From CAZUNO01 sp964621445 [NCBI: Candidatus Hadarchaeota archaeon] (GTDB taxonomy: Archaea > CAYQAE01 > CAYVLA01): DNA of 64,000 nt. Shown here in pieces: positions 43,605 through 51,878 of this stretch (positions within the stretch are counted from its first letter, which is position 1; each line of letters opens with the position of its first letter). Under the pieces are notes generated by a model, which searched no databases, was not told where the DNA came from, and saw only the letters and a program-made list of their open reading frames with translations. A program made the translations under genes and the position numbers. Location of the stretch: contig CAZUNO010000003.1 of the NCBI GenBank assembly GCA_964621445.1, forward strand, positions 86,961-150,960, given 5' to 3'.

Positions 43605-44270
43605 TTGAAAATCGCTATCAAGATCGGGGGCTCCATTTCCATCAACGGGGAGGGTCCTCGGAAGGATTTTGTATCAAAATTTGCAGAGGTCGTCCGTGAC
43701 ATATCCTTCGATACTCTATGCGTTGGAATTGGAGGGGGGAAGTTGGCCAGAAACTACCTGCAGGCAATTGAACCCTTCCTCAACGACCAGGAATCGGAAT
43801 TGGTCGTCCTGGACATTCTCAGGGCAAATACCAGGTTCATGGCCTCGGTTCTTGGAGGACGGGCCGTTCTGGATGAATCCTCTCTAAACCTGCTTTCCAG
43901 AGGCCAGGACGGCATTCTGGTCATCGGAGGAATCAAGCCAGGAAGAAGCACAGATGCAAATACCGCTCTCCTGGGCGAGAAGGTCGGCGTTGACCTATTT
44001 GTAAAGATGACCAACGTGCGGGGGGTCTTCGATGCGGACCCCGCGTCCGACCCCGGCGCCCAGCTCATCAGGAGGATGACCTACGACCAGCTATACGAGC
44101 TTTCCATCGAGGGGAGCCCCGGTAGTTATGGAATACTGGACCGTCTAGCAATTGATGTACTCAAGCGGTCGGGAATACCCACCCGTATCATCGATGGTCG
44201 GCGACCGAAGGGGCTAAAGATGGTCCTGGAAGGCAAGGACCTAGGAACCCTGGTGCTCCCCGAGGATTAG
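43605..44270 (+). CDS. pyrH: UMP kinase, archaeal type
   Basis: About 221 residues of the amino acid kinase fold; phosphorylates UMP to UDP. Motifs: IAIKIGGS at the N terminus, GIGGGKLARNYL, RANTRF, GGIKPGRSTDANTALL and the uridine kinase MTNVRGVFDADPASDPGAQLI. The start is TTG shortly after ggggaga; the ORF extends 10 codons upstream without a better site. Convergent with the AbrB-PhoU gene. Confidence 0.92.
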   Translation: MKIAIKIGGSISINGEGPRKDFVSKFAEVVRDISFDTLCVGIGGGKLARNYLQAIEPFLNDQESELVVLDILRANTRFMASVLGGRAVLDESSLNLLSRGQDGILVIGGIKPGRSTDANTALLGEKVGVDLFVKMTNVRGVFDADPASDPGAQLIRRMTYDQLYELSIEGSPGSYGILDRLAIDVLKRSGIPTRIIDGRRPKGLKMVLEGKDLGTLVLPED

Positions 44271-44280
44271 GGCCCCTGTC

Positions 44281-45282
44281 TTACTTCTCGGAGGCTGCCC
44301 GGTTTATGGCGACCTCCGCTATATCGGTCCCATAATCCCCTATTCTCTCCAGGCTCTCAATTACCGAATTCAGGGTTACGCTGATGTTCGGCTCTAGCTT
44401 GGACAGCATCTGCTTGAACCGTTCGCTTCGCTCCCCCAGGTCCTTTCTGAGGTTCAGTGATTTATTGGCTAGTTCTAAATCACCATCCAAGAGCGCCCTC
44501 ACGGCCCCCTCATGAATTTCTCGTGCCGATTCGTTTAGAAGCCTCAATTCCGCCTTTTCCCTTCCATCCAATTTTCCGATAAGCTTAAGGACATTCCTGG
44601 CCATTTTCTCCCCGTGATCCGCGATATGCTCAATTCTCCTGGCAACTGACTGTAAATCAAGGCACTCTATAGGCTTAAGGCGCAGGGAGGCCGAGGTGGC
44701 AGGATTGGATGCAGCCTTTCGCAACTGGCGTAGATTCAGGAAATGGAGGCGATCCACATCATCGTCCCGGTCAATTGCCTCTTTTGCCAGGTCGGGATTA
44801 TCCGTAACCAGGGCCTCCATCGCATCCTCCTGCATCTTAGCGGCGACATTGTGGGTTCTGGCGATTCCACGCCAGACATCTACATCCCTCATGTCGATCA
44901 GGCCCTCCAACAGGTACCTGTCCCCGGACTTCTCGATTATCTCCAGGCCAACCAACTTCCTTTGAACGCCCTCAATGGCCTCCTTCTGGCCGGAGGAAAA
45001 GCCCGAGTCCGAAATTAAGGTAATGGCGTCGCAACCATTCAGGTAGCTGGAAATTATCCCTCTAGCTAGCGAGCGCTCCGGGGTTCTGCTCGAAACCTCT
45101 ATAGTCCTCTTCCTAACGGGGTCCAAATCTCCAGCGTGGGGCACGATGACAATGGTCCCGTCCATTTGAGCGATCAGGCTTACCGGTACCTGCTTCTTCA
45201 AGCCTACTCGCCTGGCCCAATCCTTCGGCAGGGAAATGGCGTAGGTTGAACCGCCTATAAGTTGAACCCTTCTTTTATCCAA
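44281..45282 (-). CDS. AbrB-PhoU phosphate uptake regulator
   Basis: A 333-residue protein with an N-terminal AbrB/SpoVT DNA-binding domain (RRVQLIGGSTYAISLPKDWARR) and C-terminal PhoU-like helical repeats (for example ARTHNVAAKMQEDAMEAL and SARRIEHIADHGEKMARNV). This architecture is used by archaeal phosphate regulators. A TATA-like ataaaatat lies just upstream. Target genes cannot be told from the window. Confidence 0.9.
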   Translation of the reverse strand: MDKRRVQLIGGSTYAISLPKDWARRVGLKKQVPVSLIAQMDGTIVIVPHAGDLDPVRKRTIEVSSRTPERSLARGIISSYLNGCDAITLISDSGFSSGQKEAIEGVQRKLVGLEIIEKSGDRYLLEGLIDMRDVDVWRGIARTHNVAAKMQEDAMEALVTDNPDLAKEAIDRDDDVDRLHFLNLRQLRKAASNPATSASLRLKPIECLDLQSVARRIEHIADHGEKMARNVLKLIGKLDGREKAELRLLNESAREIHEGAVRALLDGDLELANKSLNLRKDLGERSERFKQMLSKLEPNISVTLNSVIESLERIGDYGTDIAEVAINRAASEK

Positions 45283-45310
45283 TAAAATATACTCCTATAT
45301 TGATCTATAA

Positions 45311-46285
45311 TTAATAGTGATAGTAAAAACTTTTCGTCCATCTACCCCTGCAATCACATTCAAGGGCTTTTAGCTGGGAGGGGTCCTGGCTCAATGAAAA
45401 GTCCCGAACCATCTGCTTTCCCTTGCTGCTGCACTTTCGACAGTTGTGTGGGCCCCTTCTGGTCCCGAATGCTACGGTGTCGCATATCAGGTTCTTGCTG
45501 GGATCGAGGGCATCCCGGGCGGAGCGCAAGATTCTCAAGACCGTCCAGATCCAGGGAGGTCGATAGTTACCTCTCTTATAAAGACTCTCCACCAAGGTCC
45601 CCTTCTGGACGTTGCATGCGTTTATGGAGATTGAATCCGAATACTCCGCCGATTCTTCAACGCTTTTTACCGTGTCGTAGGCCGCGTCGAATTCGCTCAG
45701 AAATGGCGGTTTGACTAAAAGATAGGTTTTAACCCGGGCTCCCGAGTTTCTTACCACAATGGACTTTTTTCTAAATCTCTCGAATGTGAATCCCTTCCCT
45801 ATGCAGTTCTTTCTGACCCAATCACTCGAAGATTCCAGGCCCATAGCCACCTCGATCTCCAGGTCAGGGAGCCCCGAGACCAGTCCAGAAACCAGGGAGG
45901 ACTCTATAAATTCGGGTCTTGATTCCACGGTGAGTTCGGAAAGCCCACTGACCCCCCTTAGCTCCTGGATCAGGTAATCCCTGGCCTCCCCCCTCACCTC
46001 TCGGGTATCAAAGAAGCTACCAGAGGTGAAAATCTTGAGTCCAAATGGCCCCTTAGATGCCGGTAAGATTGCCAGCATCTCGTCCACCTGGGCCTTTAGC
46101 TCCTCTACCTCGACCTCTCGACCGCAGGTATCCGCTATATATCCACACATCGAACAGCCGCCGGTTTCACGTGCCCATCGACAACCGCCCGTATCAAGTA
46201 TGGCGTAATAGATGACCCCGGGGCCGTGAAACATCCTGTCCCGTGCGGACCAGAAGCTAGGGTTGATCTCGTCCCTGGTTCTCAC
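45311..46285 (-). CDS. raSEA: Archaeosine synthesis radical SAM protein RaSEA
   Basis: A 324-residue protein by the GTG start; longer by the context. GGCRWARETGGCSMCGYI provides the radical SAM cysteines, and PHNCRKCSSKG with CDCRGRW near the C terminus are characteristic. RaSEA works with ArcS to convert preQ0-lysine in tRNA to archaeosine; ArcS is not in the window. The frame is open upstream without ATG, GTG or TTG and reads SSNIRERISRIREVRTRD, which fits the N terminus of relatives. A CTG at 46327 has gaggag six bases before it and could be the start. Confidence 0.85.
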   Translation of the reverse strand: MRTRDEINPSFWSARDRMFHGPGVIYYAILDTGGCRWARETGGCSMCGYIADTCGREVEVEELKAQVDEMLAILPASKGPFGLKIFTSGSFFDTREVRGEARDYLIQELRGVSGLSELTVESRPEFIESSLVSGLVSGLPDLEIEVAMGLESSSDWVRKNCIGKGFTFERFRKKSIVVRNSGARVKTYLLVKPPFLSEFDAAYDTVKSVEESAEYSDSISINACNVQKGTLVESLYKRGNYRPPWIWTVLRILRSARDALDPSKNLICDTVAFGTRRGPHNCRKCSSKGKQMVRDFSLSQDPSQLKALECDCRGRWTKSFYYHY

Positions 46286-46390
46286 CTCTCTAATCCTGCT
46301 GATGCGTTCCCTGATATTACTCGACAGGTGTTTCTCCTCTGATCCGAATGGATGCGGTCCTCCAGTTCTGAAGGTGAGAGTTAAAGGAGT

Positions 46391-46397
46391 TATATCT
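46391..46397 (+). promoter_or_regulatory. TATA box for the Asn-synthetase-like gene
   Basis: tatatct is about 22 bases before ATG 46415, matching a leaderless transcript. The same AT-rich stretch could also serve the divergent RaSEA gene. Confidence 0.45.
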
Positions 46398-46414
46398 TTT
46401 CAAGTAACGTACCC

Positions 46415-47704
46415 ATGCCCAGCATTTTCCACTTCGAACTCAACCGACCTTCGAGAATGGACAAGCTTCTAGGTCAAGTTATATCCTCAGCCCAGACACC
46501 AGCTTCCCTTGAAGTATCGGGTTTCGTGGGGAAGGAATCCTTCTCCGGAACCGTGGACTGCCCTTCCATCCCCCGTGGGAGATGGGGAACAGGCGCCATC
46601 CAGCTCGGCAGCCCCCTGGAAACCGGTTTTCTGTTACATGACCAGGCCGGACCTGGTGAGGGGCATGGCGATTTACCTTCCCTGGTCGAGTCCCGTGCCA
46701 TCTACGGCCCGGAATCCCCGTTATTTGGCACCTTTATCCTCAGAAGCTCCGATGGTAATTATATAGGGAGGGATGTATTGGGAACCCGTCCCCTTTTCTC
46801 CGGCAAGGGTAAGGGAACTGCATTTGGAAGTGAACCACGGGTTCTAAAAGAACTGGGATTTGGGGACATACGGAACTTTCCCCCGGGAAAGATACTTGAT
46901 AGTTCGGGCAGGAGACGTGAACTGTCCTCGCAAATACAGATACCTGACCATAGATCGGTCAATCTAAAAGGGCTAATCGATAGACTCTACTGGTTTCTCG
47001 AATCCACGCCCTCCCCCCGAGCCATCTTTTTTTCAGGAGGGATTGACAGCCTTATCCTGGCGAAGATCTCGGAGGAAACCGGGGAAACAATCCTGATCAC
47101 TGCAGGGGTGCCTGGTTGTAAGGACTTCTCCGGAGCCAGAGCAGCCTCAAAAATACTCTCCAGCGACCTACAACTGGTCAAAATCGATCCGTGTGATATT
47201 CCAAATGATGTGGATGATATGGTCCCAATTATCCATGACCAGAATAAAATGAACCTGGCAATATGCCTTCCCATTTTACATGCCGCGGGGGCCTGCTCGA
47301 ATCAGGGGATCGAGCATGCCATTACCGGTCAGGGTGCCGATGAACTGTTTGGAGGATATCACAAGTATCTCTCCAAACCGAAATACGAGAGATCGATGTT
47401 CACTGACCTGTTCAACCTGCACGAGAGGGGGATGGATGCATGCGATCTAGCTTCCCGGGCGAGGGGTGTAAGGCTGTTCCTTCCCTACCTTGACCGGGAA
47501 TTCATCAAGACCACCCTCCATTTACCTCCCGGGATGAAGATAGATAATGATAAGAGAAAGGTCGCTCTCAGAAAGATAGCTAAGAAGCTAGACATTCCCC
47601 AGGCCCTTTCTTCAACCAAAAAACGGGCCATGCAGTACGGTTCAGGGGTAAACAAGTATGTGAAAAAATATCTCAGGAGGAATGGAACTGGAAAGCGACC
47701 TTGA
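46415..47704 (+). CDS. Asparagine-synthetase-like protein without glutaminase Cys
   Basis: A 429-residue protein. The C-terminal half (from about 195) has the PP-loop FFSGGIDSLILAK and TGQGADELFGGYHKY of AsnB-type amide synthetases, then a YLDRE motif. The N-terminal half resembles a degraded glutaminase domain: it keeps IGRDVLGTRPLF but has no Cys2. It would thus use free ammonia or another amine, or be a different adenylating ligase. It overlaps the chorismate lyase family gene by 23 bases, suggesting related roles. Confidence 0.82.
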   Translation: MPSIFHFELNRPSRMDKLLGQVISSAQTPASLEVSGFVGKESFSGTVDCPSIPRGRWGTGAIQLGSPLETGFLLHDQAGPGEGHGDLPSLVESRAIYGPESPLFGTFILRSSDGNYIGRDVLGTRPLFSGKGKGTAFGSEPRVLKELGFGDIRNFPPGKILDSSGRRRELSSQIQIPDHRSVNLKGLIDRLYWFLESTPSPRAIFFSGGIDSLILAKISEETGETILITAGVPGCKDFSGARAASKILSSDLQLVKIDPCDIPNDVDDMVPIIHDQNKMNLAICLPILHAAGACSNQGIEHAITGQGADELFGGYHKYLSKPKYERSMFTDLFNLHERGMDACDLASRARGVRLFLPYLDREFIKTTLHLPPGMKIDNDKRKVALRKIAKKLDIPQALSSTKKRAMQYGSGVNKYVKKYLRRNGTGKRP

Positions 47705-48254
47705 CGATTCACAAAAGAAAATCCTGGCCCTGAGCCGGGAGCACGGACTTTCAGCTATACAAAGGATACTGCTTGGGCATGATGGATCAATGACCCGGCT
47801 TCTTGAACTGGCCAGCGGCCACCAGGTCTTTTTACATACCCTGAAGCAGGTGGTTATACCCTGTCCGGCCGACATATCAAAGATCCTACAGATTTCTCCT
47901 CAAGAGAGGGTTAACGAGAGAGAGATAGTAATGAAACGAGATGCTGATGACCGCCCGCTACTTCATGCCATATCCTATACACCCCTTTCAAGACTTGAAA
48001 AGAGGTTCAGGTCCGACCTCATGAAGGCCGACATCCCCATAGGACGCCTAATGCAGAGATATAACATGGAAGCGAGGAGAGAAATCACCGAGGTCGGTCT
48101 GGAGAGGGAGAATGAACGTCTATCCCATATTTTGGACTGTGAGGGCCCCTTTCTCTGGAGGTCGTACATCATATTCAAAGACGAGATACCCCTGATAACC
48201 ATTCATGAATCCTTCTCGACCGATGTCATCTCCAGTGCCCGCGAAAGCACTTAA
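47682..48254 (+). CDS. DUF98 chorismate lyase family protein
   Basis: A 190-residue protein of the Rv2949c-like chorismate pyruvate-lyase family. The core GHDGSMTRLLELASGHQVFLHTLKQ and the Arg-containing segment NEREIVMKRD are typical; the fold is shared with UTRA domains. The known reaction is chorismate to 4-hydroxybenzoate and pyruvate, and 4-hydroxybenzoate is used by MptG in H4MPT synthesis, the gene for which is 5 kb downstream. ATG follows aggagga. Coupled with the Asn-synthetase-like gene. Confidence 0.78.
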   Translation: MELESDLDDSQKKILALSREHGLSAIQRILLGHDGSMTRLLELASGHQVFLHTLKQVVIPCPADISKILQISPQERVNEREIVMKRDADDRPLLHAISYTPLSRLEKRFRSDLMKADIPIGRLMQRYNMEARREITEVGLERENERLSHILDCEGPFLWRSYIIFKDEIPLITIHESFSTDVISSAREST

Positions 48255-48289
48255 ATCGGCCAGATATGGCTTGGATGTGAGGAATCTAT

Positions 48290-48973
48290 TTGGATATTGG
48301 AAGGAGAAGGGACCTCCACATGCACACCATCCTTAGCGATGGAGGTATGATCGCCTCTGAGGTCGCTCGCAGGGCCGAGAACCTCGACCACGCATTGATA
48401 GCCATTACCGATCACGTTGACAAGTCCAATATCGATATCTGTCTCTCGGGACTACTGGACGCTTTGGCCGACATCAATTCCCTATCTGAAATATCCGTGC
48501 TGGCCGGGGTGGAAATCACCCACGTTCCACCAGCGACCATAGATGAAATCGCCAGGCAGGCCAAGTATAAAGGGGCAAATATAGTGGTCGTGCACGGCGA
48601 AACCGTGGCCGAGCCGGTCCAGCCGGGAACCAACGCCGCGGCCGTAAACTCCCCCTATGTGGATATCCTTGCCCACCCCGGCTTGATCTCTCCCGAAGTG
48701 GCTCAAACGGCCAGGGAAAACGAGGTTTACATCGAACTGACGGCTAAGGCAGGGCACGACAAGACCAACCCGCACGTAGCCAAGGTATGCCGCGAATGCG
48801 GTGCCAAGATGGTGGTAAATACCGACCTCCATTCTCCAGATGATTTCATCTCTCAAACGGAGGCACTGGAAATTGCGCTAGCGGCGGGCCTGGACAGAAA
48901 ACAAGCCATTCAAACGGTAAGGGAAAATCCCATTGAGCTATCTAGTCGTGCTGCCCTTCATTTCCGTCGATAG
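48290..48973 (+). CDS. PHP domain metal-dependent phosphatase
   Basis: A 227-residue PHP protein of the histidinol phosphatase-like type. Metal-ligand motifs: RDLHMHTILSDG at the start, AITDHVD, LAGVEITH, VVVHGE, ILAHPG and NTDLHS. It likely hydrolyses a phosphate ester. TTG start 35 bases after the chorismate lyase family gene. Its 3' end overlaps the convergent AIR-synthase-like gene by 32 bases. Confidence 0.9.
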   Translation: MDIGRRRDLHMHTILSDGGMIASEVARRAENLDHALIAITDHVDKSNIDICLSGLLDALADINSLSEISVLAGVEITHVPPATIDEIARQAKYKGANIVVVHGETVAEPVQPGTNAAAVNSPYVDILAHPGLISPEVAQTARENEVYIELTAKAGHDKTNPHVAKVCRECGAKMVVNTDLHSPDDFISQTEALEIALAAGLDRKQAIQTVRENPIELSSRAALHFRR

Positions 48974-50303
48974 ACCGTAATAACCTCTTAACGATCCTAC
49001 CTTTTTTAAGATCCGCCTTTTCCGCGCTTGTCCATAGGCTACTTCGCCTATTCTCTCTATCCCCGGCATCCACATCCACCACCCTCTTCACCTCGGTGTA
49101 CGGGCTCTCCCTGAACCGGGGCAATAAACGCTTCTCCCCGGCAGGGCCTTGGATAAATACCTGGTCTCCCTCCACTTCTCCTATTCTTTTCGATTTAACC
49201 CCCACTTCTTCTAGCTTAGCAATCAACGAGGCTGAAATGGAGGGTTTACAGAAGACGAGGAGGGAATCCAATGAAACCCCAAGAACGTCAACGCCCCGGT
49301 CCTCCAGTAGCTTCTTGACCCTCGGGTCTGGCAGGGAAAGTATTTTCGACTCATTTACCCTGGCCCCGTGACCGCATTCCTTGGCTATCTCGTGGAGATC
49401 GGCTCGAATACCTCCGTTGGTTACATCGGCCATGCAGTGGATTCCATCAACTAGTTCGCTATTCAAGATGGCCCTCGCGGCCACCAAAAAATCCACGTTT
49501 ATCGTTTCCTGGACCACTTCCGGTTGGCCCGAATAAATTGCCGTGGTGCATATGGTTCCTCCTCCGGCACCCTCGGTCATTATTATGTCGTCCCCCCTTC
49601 GCACATCCCTACGTGGGAAAAGACGTTCTGCACTTCCAAAAGCACTGACCCCTCCCGTTAGCCGGGAACCTATTACCATGTCCCCGCCGATTCTAAGAGT
49701 GCTTCCCCCCAGTACTGGGCAACCGATAACTTCACAGACCGAGCTAACCCCTGCCATGAACTCGAATAGCTTGGCTACATCCCCATCATCCGCGAGATGG
49801 AGGTCTACTAACAAGCCGCCGGGGGATGCCCCCTTCACATATAAATCCCGAAATGCGGCCCGGGTCACGTGGAATCCGGCCAGGAAGGGGAAATCGCTAA
49901 GCCTTGAATGCATTCCTTCCATCTTGACCACCAGATACCGGCCCTTATCGGTATGTATCGCCCCCGCATCGTCCATGTCCTGGGGGGAGAGAACGGCCGC
50001 GCCTCCGGTGTAGGAGAGGTCGCTTAAAATCTCATGAACGAAGAAATCACCGGTTCCCCTGCAGCCCACGCCCTGCTCACCCATGGTCACCCCTGATCTA
50101 GAATAACCAATAACGCTCTCCTCCTGGTCCCCGGCAACAAGGCTGGCCTTGACCTCGGAGACGATTGCCCGGGCAATCCCTCGGGCCCTTTCCCGGTCAG
50201 TATCCTTAAAATCCAGTATCTCACCGGTTAACCTGGTTATGATATCCTCTTCCCCAGTCTCCTTCGCCAACAGGTTACGAGCCAACCCTTCAAGATCCGC
50301 CAT
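48942..50303 (-). CDS. AIR synthase (PurM/HypE/SelD) superfamily protein
   Basis: About 453 residues. Contains a PurM-type N domain (DMDDAGAIHTDKGRYLVVKMEGMHSR, a metal-binding DDAG type motif), ASPGGLLVDLHLADD, and a C domain with ADVTNGGIRADLHEIA, the glycine-rich motif of the superfamily. Close to the archaeal selenophosphate-synthetase-related group (COG2144 type). ATP-dependent, product unknown. Extra C-terminal tail of 60 basic residues. I chose ATG 50303 after ggtga; starts up to 50315 are possible. Confidence 0.8.
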   Translation of the reverse strand: MADLEGLARNLLAKETGEEDIITRLTGEILDFKDTDRERARGIARAIVSEVKASLVAGDQEESVIGYSRSGVTMGEQGVGCRGTGDFFVHEILSDLSYTGGAAVLSPQDMDDAGAIHTDKGRYLVVKMEGMHSRLSDFPFLAGFHVTRAAFRDLYVKGASPGGLLVDLHLADDGDVAKLFEFMAGVSSVCEVIGCPVLGGSTLRIGGDMVIGSRLTGGVSAFGSAERLFPRRDVRRGDDIIMTEGAGGGTICTTAIYSGQPEVVQETINVDFLVAARAILNSELVDGIHCMADVTNGGIRADLHEIAKECGHGARVNESKILSLPDPRVKKLLEDRGVDVLGVSLDSLLVFCKPSISASLIAKLEEVGVKSKRIGEVEGDQVFIQGPAGEKRLLPRFRESPYTEVKRVVDVDAGDRENRRSSLWTSAEKADLKKGRIVKRLLRSIDGNEGQHD

Positions 50304-50395
50304 TTTCATCACCAAGGCCCTACAGGTCCCGCGAGCATCATTCCTTTCCTCTGGAAGGTAATTTCGCTACTTCTCGAGATATTTATCAGCCTTAC

Positions 50396-51271
50396 TTGGG
50401 CCTAAACTACCGGGAGGCAGCTTTGATAGATATTAGCAATTGCCGACCTGATCCTGATTTCAACGGTAAAACCTATGAGAGAATCGCGAGAACACTAAAC
50501 CTAGATACCTATGCTGATCACGAAGCCACTCAAATTCTCCATTCCCTTATGATGGGCAGGGCAGAGGAATCCAGAAATGCCTTGGACCGGCTTGAAGAAC
50601 TTGTAAACTCTAGACCTGCCTTCGTATTTGGGTGTGGACCTTCCCTGGATAACCATATCGCGGGATGCATTTCCTATCTGAGATCCGCAAAGGTGGTGAC
50701 AATAGCCGCCGATGGTGCAGCATCTGCCCTCATTGACAGGGAGGTCCTGCCAGATATCGTGGTTACCGACCTGGATGGAATACCGTCCGATATTTCCCTG
50801 GCATCAAATAGGGGAACCATAGTACTACTACATGCACATGGTGATAACCTGAACTCGGTTCGGAGATGGCTGCCAAGAATCAACAACGTTATACCTGTGA
50901 CCCAGACCGAACCGACGGACCTTGTTCACAACTTCGGAGGTTTCACGGATGGAGACAAATCAGTACATGTAGCCTGCCTGTTCGGTTGCTCGGCCTTGCT
51001 GCTTGCTGGAATGGACTTTGGAAACGAGGTGGGCCGATGGTCGTCTCCACAAGGCCCTCATGATGACCTTGGAATGAAACTGAAAAAGCTGGAAATTGGT
51101 AGTGAACTAACAGCCAGATGCATATCAGAATGTGGTGCACCTGTGTATTCACTCCCACCCAGCCCATTCGACTGGGTTCCTGAAATTGAGTGCCAGAGAC
51201 TTCCCAAAATTTTGGGCGCTAGGAGAACGAGAGATGAAAGACAAGATGCTAATCGAAAAAATGATGCCTGA
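50396..51271 (+). CDS. mptE: 6-hydroxymethyl-7,8-dihydropterin pyrophosphokinase
   Basis: A 291-residue MptE (DUF115 type). Motifs: AFVFGCGPSLDNHI, IAADGAASALI, PDIVVTDLDG, LLHAHGDN and NFGGFTDGDKS. It activates hydroxymethyldihydropterin with ATP for H4MPT. TTG start with a TATA-like gatattta about 20 bases before it, so possibly leaderless. Head of a four-gene operon; its end overlaps the DUF447 gene by 38 bases. Confidence 0.92.
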   Translation: MGLNYREAALIDISNCRPDPDFNGKTYERIARTLNLDTYADHEATQILHSLMMGRAEESRNALDRLEELVNSRPAFVFGCGPSLDNHIAGCISYLRSAKVVTIAADGAASALIDREVLPDIVVTDLDGIPSDISLASNRGTIVLLHAHGDNLNSVRRWLPRINNVIPVTQTEPTDLVHNFGGFTDGDKSVHVACLFGCSALLLAGMDFGNEVGRWSSPQGPHDDLGMKLKKLEIGSELTARCISECGAPVYSLPPSPFDWVPEIECQRLPKILGARRTRDERQDANRKNDA

Positions 51272-51878
51272 AGGTTCGTTACAGGAGCTAATCCTGGTCT
51301 CAATATCACAGGCTGGGAAAACCAACCTAGCACCAATAGGCGTTTGGAGCGATGATAAAGGGCTCTTGGCAAGGATTGGCCGCGAAACCCAGAGCATGCG
51401 TAACTTGCTCAGCCGTCCTCAAGCCCGTTTTTGTGTGACCCTGAACCCGCTATTGATAGCCAAATCGGCGTTTAATCTTGATTGCCATGAATTTATCCTG
51501 GATGATAGCAGAGGACTCCCCCAGATATCCGGTTCCGAAGCCGATATTCTGGTGGAGATGAAGAGCCATAGGGATTTCGTGAAGAGGGACCTGCTTGGGA
51601 ATTCGCCCTTTGTAGAGGTGCTCTTCGAGGTAAAGGAGGTCAAGGTAAAAGGATTGCCTCGTCCCCCATCTCGTTCTCTTTGTGCGACCATCGACTCCAT
51701 CATAGGAATAACTAGGGCTAGGCTGGCTCTTGAAAGGGAACTGGAAATATATGAACAGCTGGCTAGGCAGGTAAGAGAAAATATTTCAAAAGCAAGGAGG
51801 TTAGGAACAAACCAGGAAGAGGAGGAGGCCCTCCAGCTGTGCGAGGAAGAGCTGAAAGATATGACTAGAGAGGAGTGA
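51234..51878 (+). CDS. DUF447 flavin-reductase-like protein
   Basis: A 214-residue DUF447 protein, a flavin-binding split barrel: GSLQELILVSISQAGKTNLAPIGVWSD at the start is diagnostic. It recurs in H4MPT gene sets. Function is unknown; a redox step on a pterin is a possible guess. ATG 51234 chosen because the longer ORF reads through mptE. Ends with GTGA overlap into the next gene. Coiled-coil-like C-terminal helix at 175-210. Confidence 0.85.
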   Translation: MKDKMLIEKMMPEGSLQELILVSISQAGKTNLAPIGVWSDDKGLLARIGRETQSMRNLLSRPQARFCVTLNPLLIAKSAFNLDCHEFILDDSRGLPQISGSEADILVEMKSHRDFVKRDLLGNSPFVEVLFEVKEVKVKGLPRPPSRSLCATIDSIIGITRARLALERELEIYEQLARQVRENISKARRLGTNQEEEEALQLCEEELKDMTREE

